This document shows, piece by piece, positions 13,779 through 24,469 of a stretch of DNA of 64,000 nucleotides. This DNA is from Synchiropus splendidus (Eukaryota > Chordata > Actinopteri > Syngnathiformes > Callionymidae). How positions within the stretch are numbered: position 1 is the first letter of the stretch; every line of letters starts with the position of its first letter. The notes under the pieces were generated by a model, which was not told where the DNA came from, ran no database searches, and saw only the letters and a program-made list of their open reading frames with translations. The translations under genes were made by a program, and so were the position numbers. The DNA lies in NCBI RefSeq assembly GCF_027744825.2, contig NC_071334.1, positions 29,598,937 to 29,662,936 on the forward strand, read 5' to 3'.

Positions 13779-16700
13779 TCAGCTCCTCTTCAGCGGTATA
13801 TGTGGGTGTGGCCAGTTCCTGGACTGGAAGTAGCCTCGGAGTCCTTCCAAGTCCACAGGAGGGAAGTAAGCTCCGATTCGTTTTCTCACCCACCACTTCC
13901 CCTCAGCGGCACTCGCGCTGCCTGGTCGACTGAACTTGTATTTGAAATGTTCCCCTCGAACCCACCTGAGAAGGACCACAACACATGGTTTCAATTACAC
14001 TAAAAGGCAGATGATACGTTCAAGGTTCACACAAAGGTTTCACCTAGGAGCATCTCTGCCATGGAAAGGGTTATGATCCATCAGTGACAGGACACTGCTG
14101 TCATTGGCCAGCAGGCGTCCAGCAATGTGAATGATCCACTCACTTTGCTCATAGGTCTGGAGGAAGAAGGAGATGGAATAAAACACAAACACGGGTTACA
14201 GAAATACTAACCGAATTCAAACCAACCACTGTAGCTAGTTTGTGTCTCTCTCTCTCTCTCTCTCTCGATCTCTCTCTCTCTCTCTCGATCTCTCCCTCTC
14301 CCTCTCGATCTCTCCCTCTCTCCATCTCTCTCGATCTCTCGATAGAGATAGAGAGAGAACATATAGATATTACCCTCTAGTGTTAAAACCCGGTAGTTGC
14401 AAACATAAGTGGTAACTGACGGTCGGTGAGATGCTCACCTGGAAGGCAGCGAACCACATGAGCCAGTCCAGACGGTAGTGATATGGCGATATGAGGCATG
14501 GACGTCTGAAAAGGTCTCCTGGCTTACACAGGAACTGATATTCCTCCCAAACTGCGTCGGGAGCTTTCGGATCAGCACTTGAAGTGCCCTGGAAAATCAC
14601 CTCAGTGCGCTCTTTGGTGATGCTGCCATGAGAGAATTTGAGTATATGACATTCTTTAACGGGAAAAAAAACCTCTGAACAGAATAAAATTCTTAATTTA
14701 GCATAAAGCATCACTGTCTGAAAGCACATGAACTGTACTTCTCACAGAAAAAGCTCTTCTTCCTCCTTGAACATGTACATTCCTGTCTTTCAGTGAATTC
14801 CTGTCTATCTGCTGAAACTTCTCAGTTTTTGGAAGTTTCCAGGTTCATTGTTGACATCTGTAGTTGTTAGAAAACATCTGGTGGAACTGCAAAGCTTGAA
14901 CACTATAATCACCATATCTTGTGATCTCGGCGCACATTAGAGCTGATCTTAAAATGGCTTTGAATCTGAAAAATACTTCAAAACACTGACTATCTCTCAT
15001 GAAATCAGAAACAGATTTAGCAATTTCAGTCAGACCTTTTTCTTCTCAGTCAGTCTACTGAGTCCTTCCCTCCCCTCCCCACTGTTTCTGCACCGTTTCC
15101 AACAAAACTGAATTCAGTTAGAGACGTCATTGGTTTGGTTTACCTGCCGAAGGCTCCGTAGGTGTTGACGATACGCAGCGGGTCAAAGGATGTATTCATC
15201 ACCTGACGAGAACTGAGTAGGTTCATCACCACAGGAATGCTGAGGCAACCGATCAGAAGGCCCAAAGACACGTTCACCACCCGACGGATCAGCATTCCTA
15301 CAACGTTGTCAGGGCAAATTTTAAATGACTCTACTCTGCCAAAACTATTGGGCTTTTCAGGACAGCATGACTTGCAAATAAAAATAATGTACCAGAGCAA
15401 CACACAACAATGTATTAACATGGACGTTAAATGGTCGGATGTTTTGGAGACAGTTGACAGAGGAACATCGGCTACTTTACAATTTCCGCCCAACAAAATC
15501 TTGATCAAACACGGATTAAATGCCTCAATGAAACATTCTTCAGTGTGAAAAGTTACTGTGTGACCTCAAACTTATGTCATGTCTGCCTGTTAATCCGGCT
15601 AAAATTATAAAAACACCAGCACAATCCACCAGTAATGTCTCCACTTTGGAAAGTAGTTTTTCCAAATGGTTTTAAAGTGACCAGAAATAAATGTGGCCTT
15701 TATAATACTACTGGGACATCTTACTATGAAACCAGAAACACACATCTCCTCAGTGCTAATCCAGGATCATCCCATAATTCCCTTTCTACATGATACAACA
15801 TAATTAATTCAAAAGAATGATGGCTATATTTGATGACTTATACGGATGGATGAACTGATGGAAAAATAAAGGACAAAATAGTGTAATATTGCGATGTGCA
15901 CTAGCTTTCCAAAGACAAAGTAAGTAAAAAGGTAATGTAAAACTAAGAAATTACCTTTTGTGGTGGATTGAGTTTTGGTTTCCTTCTCTGCCTCCAGCAC
16001 TGCTTTCTTGGCTCCACACCCAAACAAGAATCCCAGAGAGGCGTCATCAAAACAGGCCAGACTTGGAACAATGGTCAGCCAGTTGAGGAAACTGAGGTTC
16101 CCACTTATGATTAGAACCACCTGCAAGAGCATACGTCTTACATACAATCACACTCAGACAGCGGACACTCAATTGGACCCTTTTTTTTTTTTTACCCAAT
16201 ATCATTGTCCTACATGCCGACTATCAATAGTTATTGTTAAATATTCTAATAGGGTTCATCGGACATCAAATGGCGGTAGCGCAGTAGGGTTCTTTTAAGA
16301 CAGAAGATGTGAAGAAGAGGCTGCAGACTTGAATGACAAAACCTTTGAAACGATAGTAAAGCCACATTTTGTCCCCATAGTCACATGAAAGATGACTTAT
16401 TACAGCGAATAGTTGTAATAATAGCTGATACGTTGCGCAGTCTCTTGAAAACGAATAGTTGGAACATTCCAGTTTCCAACCAACTCTGACAGTTTCAGTG
16501 AAATACTTCATCTGTCATTCTGTTTAAAAATAAAACACACACGATCAAACCCAGGCCTGATACATAGCCTCAGAGATTGGCGGAGACAAGTCCAACCATC
16601 TGTTTTTCTTGTGGCACTTTACTAAACACCTGACCAAACCCTTAATTTCATTCAATGATGAGCTGAAGGAGTGTGACTTTTGAAAACAATGCGTAACTAA

Positions 16701-17061
16701 ATACAAGCCCCATGGCTCAGAAAATGGCGCTTTATACTTCATAGGTCAGTAGTAAACACGCTCTTGCCATGGAATACATTTGGGACATAAACCAGTTACC
16801 AATAAGACACCTCTGCAGCTAATTGTTTTGTATGGATTTTTATTGAGCACATTTATAGGTTACAATGATTTTTTTGTTTTGTCTTTTTTGCATAAAAGAT
16901 AGGGTTAGAACTGTCATTCCAGCTTTTAAGAAAACAAATTTATGCGAAGATCTAAGTATCGAGGGGATGCATTAAACAGTTATAACTGTGGACATCCATT
17001 TATTAATAATAATAACAACAACAACAACAACAACAACAACAACTACTACTACTACAACAAC

Positions 17062-17102
<41 letters not shown>

Positions 17103-20100
17103 GCATAAACATATAGAAAATATGAAAGATTAAAATGGAATATGAATAGTTTTATATGTGGTAGTAATGCTTGCATAGACAAGGTAATATTGAGAGTAAA
17201 AAATATAATTGCAATAATAATAAAATGAAATAAAAGTATTCGTAATAAGTTATGGTAGAATTAGACGGACTGTTTATTTGTGAGTCTGAGTCGCTTTTCT
17301 GAATCATAGCAGTCAACAAGACTTTTTCTTACTAAAGCAGAGTTGAGAGTGAAGGGTGTTGGTCATTAGTCAGTTGACATAATCTCAAACACAGTACATA
17401 AAAAGCTGCAAAAAACTGCAGGTGATTGTAGAAGTATAAGGACTTAAATGACTGATGTCACTGGAAATAAAATTATATTTCATTACCTGGAACAGAATCT
17501 GGATGGCTCCGTTGACGATGCACATTCGTCGACCCATGAAGGTAAAGAATGGAACAATGAGCTCAACAAAGTGGTTGGACAGGGTTTCAAAGCGGTGGAA
17601 CCACCATGGTGAACGATGCAGGTAGTAGGAGATGGGATTGGGAACTGGCTGAGTCTGAGGAGAGAGTGGAACAAACAAATACATAAAGTCTCTTCCTCTT
17701 AAGGTTGTGAGGTGACTGATTCATACTGTGTATTATTTAAAGCTTTATTTCAGTTCCGACTGTAAACAGAAGTAGAAGACCGACACATTGTTGTGTTTTG
17801 AAACGTGATTCAGAGTGCAAGCAGGGGATGCGAGTGAGGCGAAATAAGGAAAAACAACATTTCTGGCACACTGTTCAGTGCCTGTATTATTTCTTTGGGC
17901 TGGAAGAAAAAATTGGAGGGCAATTAACCGCTATGTACTCAACAGGCGACTGGAAATTTTGGTCTGGCTTCCTGTAACCTCAGACAACCAAACAAACCTT
18001 GGGACATGCAAACTAGCTGGATGAGAGCAAACAAACACTGACGAAAGAAAACACCAGCTATGCCAAAACACCTTCATGAGGGCGAGAGCCGGAAGAATCA
18101 GCACCAGCTCAGCAGGTTTGAAAGATGGCAGTGTGTCAGAGGGGGCCACAGGAGCACTGCCTGGCGCCACCTGATTTAAAGAGCCTGGCACGTATAATTC
18201 AATGTGTTTATGTGTGGGTGAATCTACACTTAGGATATACTGTATATCTGCAACTAGTTGCATTACTTTTTGTTAAAATGCAGACCAGGTAGAACCAAGA
18301 GCTGAAAAAAACTGCAGGCTATTGTGCAGTCTCGACTACTTCTTTACAATGGCTGCCCAAATGATGGCAGGCTATTACAAAATAGATAAAGAAGATTGAC
18401 GGGTGGACCAAAACTGATAGAGCCAGGTCAAATCCGGTGCCATATATAGATGTATTTGGCTGAGTAACCGCAGCTTAATAAGGGCACGTACGCTGAGCCC
18501 TGTCAACTGTTTAGTGCTCTCACATTATTATTGTTATCACCATTATGGATGAACACAACAGCTGCACAAAAGTTTTTGGTTTCTAACTTACTTTTCTCTC
18601 TTACATCTCATTCTGATTTTCTTGTATCTGATACAAAAAATCAAGACTACTCTTGAGAAACAGTGAAGTCTTCACAGATTCTCTGAACCTGAATATATTA
18701 AAAATAGATTACATTACATGAACACATGAGGAAACCAAATGTATTGACGACAGAGACCAAGCAGCACAGCAAAAAAAGGTAGAAAGCAGTGCACTGCAAC
18801 ATATATCCACAGGAATAAACATAGAAAACAAAACTGCCAGAAATGCTGTTTAAGGTAAGTAAAGGGATGAGACAAGATTTTGATCTTTAATATAAATCAG
18901 TATCAATAAATCAGAATATAATAATGTATATTAGAAAATGAAAGAGATTGTACAACAATATCAATACCTCATAGTGATAATCCATGCATGTGAGGTCTCG
19001 CCAGCATTTGTCTCCCCTGATTTTAATGAGGCCCTGATAGAGAAAACAAAACAACTTTTAGTGGCCAGCAGCTCTTTTGATTTTGATAATTCACACACAC
19101 AATTGAAAACATGAGCTTGAATTGGTGCCAACTAAAATGGACAAGCAATCTAAAGACCTTGGTGTGTTCATGACTTGGTCACATGAACAAGGTGCGCCCA
19201 GGCAAACAATACAATTCTGCTAGCATTATTTACATATGAGATTGAGTATAACAAATTCAGAACAGATAGTCAACAGTGTTTTTGAATTATAGTAGATGGG
19301 GAAAAACAAGCACAGATCACTGGAGAAGAAGAATCCACCTCGGCAGTGAGCTGGATGTTTGAGTCAATAGTGCAGCGTTCAGAACTAAAAAGTGTCAATA
19401 TTGACAGATCGTCCCATCATTGCAGTTGGACGAACAAATCAGGGCCTAGCTGGATTTAAGCACATGGAGATATTCAACTTTTGAGTGTGATAGTTGCAGA
19501 AATCAAGCAACAGTAGATGTTTGTGGAATTTGATTTCATCAAACACAGCAAAGTTGACATCCTTTAAATGAAGAGGTGCTCGAACCAATAACACTCTTAA
19601 GGTTCATTGAAACATGAATTTGTGTATTACAAACAAAGAGAAAACATCAAAGTGGCAAAACAAAAAAGTTGCACTCACAGCGCCAAGCATGATGCGGACA
19701 ATAAGCCACCGGAAGGTCCAGATGGAAATGAGCGAGGGTGGGCATCTGCGGGGGACCTGAGAGAGGCTCCACAGCGGACAGAGGAAAATGGCCAGAAATC
19801 CTGTTTCTAACAGCTGACTCTCCCAACCTCGAAGGAGAAATGAGAAAAATCGACAAAGACTCCTATTTGGACAGAGAAATGCAGTCGCGCTACAAATAGA
19901 TGTTAACACATTTTAATTTGTATTTGCAGCCAACCAGCTGTGTCAGAAGTAGTTAAGTTAAAAATAATAACAATAATAATACATTTTAAAATGCTACGTA
20001 AACCTCACCTACAACAAGATCAATTATTGTGAGAAAATGCCAATATAATTCTGTTGGGGTTTTTTTTTGTTTGTTTACTTGGTTTGCTTTTTCGTTTCAT

Positions 20101-21661
20101 GTCACTTATTTAAAAGGACAATTTTATAATGCAAGGAGAAATCAGCACAATAGAAATATACTGAGATGTTCGAGAGTGTATTATTGTGTATTATCAAAAG
20201 TGGTGATGGAGCGATGATGACTGTATTTTCATCTACGATGATACAATCATGTAATGTACTTCTTTGAAACCATTTGTTTTTTAGTGCATTCATCCAAAAA
20301 TCTTCTTTTATTAGAGGCGGAGAAATGGTGGTGACAGGAAAGCGGGCTGTTGAAACTCACCAAAGGAATACCTGGAGAAAATAGAGGGGCAAAACAAGAT
20401 TTGTTTGAGGATTCAAATGCCACAAACTACAAGTAAGAAATATGTATGAAACAAAACAACACAAAAAAGTGTTCCCAATATTTGTTGAGTCAATAACTAA
20501 TGTACACATTTTGGGCAGTTAAGTGGGTAGGCATCATAGGATAATTCTCATCATTGGAAGTGGTAATATTCACAATATTCACACAAAAATAACTGCAAGA
20601 AAAGCAACACAAAAAAGAGCTTTACATTTGTCAAAAGTGATACTATGATCACTAAATTGAACGCAATAGTAGTGGCAGATGGGTCTGCTTGTTGATCATG
20701 ATCTGGCTGTGATTTGAATCACTGACTCACCATAGTTGTCCGACGTTGACCAGTGAATGATATAGGAGCCACAACAAGGCCATCATCACCATGTTGGCCA
20801 TTCCGGTCACCAGGACAAATCCAGAGACAGCCATTCCCAGCAGAGCGATGGCATCTAGGTTTGTGTCCATGACGGTCCAGTCCAGCAACCAGAGAATTGA
20901 TGGGGTGTAGGCCAACGCCGCAATGCCGATCTTGCCACCCACATAGCGCTTGACACTGTTCAGATAGTCTTTGCAAGGCATCAGGCCATTGTTTCCAATC
21001 AGCTGCTTATTCTGGTTGTACGCAACAGTGAATGCCACAACTAGAAAATAATGGGGGAGGAGGGAGAGAACACATACAGAGTCAATATGTTTGTTAAAAT
21101 GGTTCAGAATGATGTCAAACCCTGTTTCAGAAAACCAGCTTGTTAGGTTAAATCAATAACATGAATGGGTTTGTGTCAGATTACATTTCAGAGGATATGT
21201 AATCCTTAAAACGAAATGTAAAATATGTTATGTTAATGGTGATCTTCATCACAAAGCGGTTTTCGCATTACTACAGGCATATAAATAAAATTAACGCAGC
21301 AAGACTCTCAAACAGGATGTTTACTTTTCAACTCAAGGATCTTAAGAAAAGAGAAACACATGTATAATTAACAAACATCTAAAAGTGTGGTTGGACGTGA
21401 CAAAGGGTCATTATTTGTGATAGTAATAATTTAGAATATGGTGAACTTACAGTAAATAAAGGCGACGGAGCGCAGCAGCACAATGCGAGTGAGCCAGTAG
21501 GTCCCACGTCGTAACGTTGGTTGTCTCTTCTCCTGGAGCTCATCTTTCACTAGATTATTCGTTTCCTCTACGCCGTCTTTGGCGGAATTTGTTCCAGTTT
21601 TGCTGCCTTCCACTCTTCTTTTTCTCACTGAGGTCTCCGCACGCTCATCGGGCGGCGCCAT
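13779..21661 (-). CDS. lmf1: Lipase maturation factor 1, complete, 11 coding exons
   Basis: Lmf1 is a multi-pass ER membrane protein needed to fold and dimerise lipoprotein, hepatic and endothelial lipases. Coding exons: 21661-21451, 21040-20731, 20371-20361, 19827-19679, 19033-18968, 17654-17487, 16120-15955, 15297-15144, 14622-14439, 14156-14044, 13965-13779. All junctions are GT-AG and in frame, giving 572 aa (human 567). The cytosolic N-terminus is basic and variable. TM1 lies near residues 56-78 (WLTRIVLL). Conserved stretches include NQNKQLIG, PSILWLLDW, PWWFHRFETLSNHF, SSRQVMNT, YHYRLDWLMWFAAFQ and the C-terminal WVRGEHFKYKFSRPG with GKWWVRKRIGAYFPP. The C-terminal domain, whose loss causes lipase deficiency in mammals, is intact. 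The third exon is only 11 bases long. A CACGTG palindrome lies just upstream of the start codon. The neighbour sox8 is also its neighbour in human. Alternative lmf2 is excluded by closer agreement with LMF1 throughout. Confidence 0.97.
14245..14357. repeat. (CT)n microsatellite with regular GATC interruptions
   Basis: It lies in the lmf1 intron between exons 9 and 10. Runs of TCTCTC are broken several times by CGATC and CCCTC units and end in a short GAGATAGAGAGAG inverted part. On the transcribed strand it is a purine-rich GA tract. Confidence 0.9.
17004..17101. repeat. (AAT)n/(CAA)n/(CTA)n trinucleotide array
   Basis: About 100 bp of AAT, ACA, CTA and AAT units inside the lmf1 intron between exons 6 and 7, with the trinucleotide changing in blocks. 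Confidence 0.9.
20361..20371 (-). other. lmf1: 11-base micro-exon of lmf1 (exon 3)
   Basis: The minus strand reads a pyrimidine-rich acceptor ending in CTCCAG, the exon GTATTCCTTTG, and donor GTGAGTTT. Exon 2 ends in phase 2 (TG) and exon 4 starts with GT. Joining exon 2 directly to exon 4 breaks the frame. Inserting these 11 bases restores the conserved peptide WYSFGWES of LMF1. Confidence 0.93.
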
Positions 21662-21677
21662 GATAGTCTGTCACATA

Positions 21678-21687
21678 GTCACGTGAC
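21678..21687. promoter_or_regulatory. GTCACGTGAC palindrome (E-box/CLEAR type) in lmf1 promoter
   Basis: A perfect 10-bp palindrome 16 bp upstream of the lmf1 start codon. The sequence equals the core CLEAR consensus bound by MiT/TFE factors (TFEB, MITF) and contains a CACGTG E-box usable by USF or MYC/MAX. Binding is inferred from the motif only. Confidence 0.55.
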
Positions 21688-21715
21688 CAAACACGGAAAC
21701 GTAAAGGAGTTTTCG

Positions 21716-21793
<78 letters not shown>
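21716..21793. repeat. (TTA)n array next to lmf1 promoter
   Basis: An almost pure TTA array of about 78 bp with one TTG interruption. It starts only about 55 bp upstream of the lmf1 start codon, so it may lie in or next to the 5' UTR. Confidence 0.9.
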
Positions 21794-21794
<1 letters not shown>

Positions 21795-21956
21795 CCCAAA
21801 GTACCATGAGGTTCCTTTAAGATATTGCTGTAAAATACTTATAGGACATCCACCTGATGGAATGACACTTAGCGCTGCTGAGCAATCCCTCAGCTTTGCA
21901 TACAATGTTCGACAGTGAGAATATCTCACAGACTTTGGATCATCTCAGATTTTTAA

Positions 21957-22640
21957 ATAGGGATGCTCCGATCAGGATTTTTGCTACACAATCTGCGATA
22001 CCAGTCAGCCAGAGTACTGATCACCGATACCGATCACATGGATTGACAATGAATTAGTGATGACACCTGTGTACATTTGAAAAAATTAACCATAAAATAA
22101 TTTTAACGCAGACATATTTAAATAACTCTGGCAAAAATAGAAAAACCTTGCAGAACGCGGCAACTAATATGTCAAAAGGACGACTGAAAAACATTTAATT
22201 CGATGTGAATCTCTTGAGACTTTGGTGTGTCCGTGAAATATTTACACACACTTGTAGCGGCACTCTGAGACAGAGAGCACTGCATTTATGAAAGTTTCCT
22301 CTCCCGACGTTTCCAAACGTTTCAGATTCAGGTGGCTAACAAAGGCTGCACCCGACTCCAAAATAACAACGGATCCGGTCGTTTCCATTACCGCACAAAC
22401 AACACCTGAGAAAGGTTGCTCATCTAGCTCGGTGAAATTAATCATTATTTCCTGGGCAATTTGCTTAGCGTTCAGAATGTCACACTCAGACCGGCAGGTG
22501 TTGCTAAGTGTCAGCCGTGCTAACAGTCTGGTGCAGAGGAACCAGCGGCCTCACTTTCACGAGCCCCTAAAACTCTCTACAGCAGACATGCCGCTGCTGA
22601 GTGAGCATCAGGGACGCATCACAACCAACATCACAACATA
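21957..22640. repeat. hAT-like DNA transposon remnant, copy B
   Basis: It begins TAGGGATGCTCCGATCAGG and shares its interior with the copy at 313-976, including GAGACAGAGAGCACTGCA and the CGGCAGGTGTTGCTAAGTGTCAG region. Copy B keeps an extra internal segment of about 75 bp (around 22307-22410) that is missing in copy A. The right terminus is not recognisable. Only short broken frames remain. Confidence 0.6.
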
Positions 22641-22679
22641 CTCAATTACAAGATATAATAGTTGCTGAGACTCAGCACA

Positions 22680-24120
22680 CAAGTTTCCAGAAGAGAGAGG
22701 AACAACGTGTTTGATGGGACAACATTGAAGACAGAACCAAAGATTAAACAGAGGAAGTTAAGGCAGGAAGAATATTGTTGAGGATGGTCAGGAAGTAGGA
22801 GGGGTGTACAGCAAGTGTGTTATGAGGGAACAGCAAAACTGAAATAGGTGTGTTGTCAGGGAAGAGAAAGGTGGACAAGAAGACTTGTCTTGGGGTGAAG
22901 AGGTTCAGGAGAGTATCAGGAAAAGGAAGGAAGCAAATTGATGTACAGAGAGATGAAGCGAGCAGATACTGTAGGAGTATTTGGTGTGTAGGCGTCAGGC
23001 AATGAAAGAGGTTGCTGAGGCTTTGGCTTATAGCTGCATGAAAGACTAGATAACTTAGACTTAGAGACTAAGACTTAGAGTTTCTTTATTGTCATTGCAC
23101 AAAAACATATCACTATATTATGGCAACGAAATTTCGGTCTGAGGCCTCTGGTTTCCAAAAACAAAACTATATGTCCAAAAATAAATAAATATGAGATAAA
23201 TACTAATCAGGAAGATGTACAAATATACAAATAAACAGCATTGCAGCTACTGTCTAACGTTCAGCAGCCTGACAGCAACAGGAACGAAACTGTTCCTGAA
23301 TCTGGTGGTTCTGCATCCGATGCTACGGAACCGTCTGCCGGATGGCAGGAGGGAGAACAGTGCATAGTGGGGATGAGTAGAGTCTGCGATGATTCTTTGT
23401 GCCTTGGCTAAGCAGCGACCATATTTGCTGGATGGCAGGGAGTGGGGTCCCGATGATTTTCTCCGCTGTCCTCACCACCCTCTGCAGAGACTTCCAGTCT
23501 GATGCATTGCAGCTGGGAGATGACACTTGACATGTTACATCCTACTCGGACAGACTGGGTTCTGTTGGTGAGAAAGTCCAGCAGCCAGTTGCACATGGAG
23601 GTCTCCACTCCTAGTTGCTCCAATTTATAACAGCAAGGAGGAAGTGATGGACAGGGATGGCAATCGGAAGAGAGAGTGAAAGAAAGATGGAGCACGTACA
23701 TCAGGGAACTAATGAATGAAGTTAGAAGGAAGAAGTAAATTAGCAAGGCGGAAGTGAGGGCAGCTCTTAATAGGATGAACAGAGGGAAGCCTGGACAGCA
23801 GAGGTGAGGAAGTGTTGAAGAGAGTGAGACGTGCAGTTTCTGACCAGACCCTTCAATGAGCTTGAAAGCTGAGAGGATGCCTGACAAGTGGAGGAAGAGT
23901 GTCCTGGAGGAGGTGCAAAAGTAAAGGGGATTGTCAGAACTGTAGCAACTACAGACAAGTCACACGACGAAGGTGGGGGGAGGTGTTGAAGAATCCAGGA
24001 TTAGAGGTAGGAAGTCAGCACCAGTGAGCAGCAGTATGGACTCATGCTGAGAAAGACCACCGCAGATGTGTTATTGCTCTGAGGTTGTTGATAGAGAAGC
24101 GCAGAGACAGTCGGCAGGGG
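22680..24120 (+). mobile_element. LINE reverse-transcriptase fossil (plus strand), split by a second LINE
   Basis: The left part (22680-23040) and right part (23630-24120) read as a decayed LINE ORF2 on the plus strand. The right part still encodes ERMPDKWRKSVLEE near 23873 and QQYGLMLRKTTADVLLL near 24029. Both match conserved reverse-transcriptase segments of fish LINEs. Several stops and frame breaks are present, so it is dead. The clade was not assigned. It ends about 350 bp before the sox8 start codon. Confidence 0.65.
23040..23632 (-). mobile_element. 3' end of a second LINE (minus strand), inserted in the first
   Basis: Reading the minus strand, the piece encodes CNWLLDFLTNRTQSVRVG near 23600-23545, a reverse-transcriptase thumb-region motif. 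It then jumps to a C-terminal segment with RVVRTAEKIIGTPLPAIQ (about 23485-23430) followed by a tail. The 3' end reads CAATGACAATAAAGAAACTC and then CTAAGTCT-like repeats, typical of such LINE 3' termini. The jump implies an internal deletion. It interrupts the plus-strand LINE in the opposite orientation. Confidence 0.65.
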
Positions 24121-24469
24121 TAGTTTTCATTTCTTAATTTTTTATGATATGAGCCTCCACAAGCCAGTCACTGGGGTCATTATCACTTTCGTAGGCAAAG
24201 GGAAATTCAGATAAGTGAAAAAAAAGAAATGAAATAATTGTGGTAATGTGATTTGTTTAAGCCTATATTGTGAGTGTCATTGAAGCAGCTGCTTGCTCTA
24301 CCTGATAGAAGAGCCGGCCCTCGCACCTCGGCAGGGTGGAGACCCTGGGATCAACATCGATGCTCCGTTGACGCGCACTCGCTTAGTCAACTTTTCTTAT
24401 GCAGGGATTACACTTTCTTTTAAGCCATTTGGAAAGAAAAACTTTACTGAAACTTCACGTTTCTCAGAG

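Noticed and set aside
16942..17133. Asn/Tyr-repeat open frame
   Set aside because: It is a translation of the trinucleotide microsatellite in an lmf1 intron.
21645..21929. Poly-Asn (minus) and poly-Leu (plus) frames at the lmf1 promoter
   Set aside because: They are translations of the (TTA)n array, not genes.
24293..24469. In-frame upstream ATG of sox8 at 24293 (59 extra residues)
   Set aside because: SoxE proteins start with a sequence like MTEEN or MLDMSE close to the acidic Ser-rich part; the extra stretch is unconserved.
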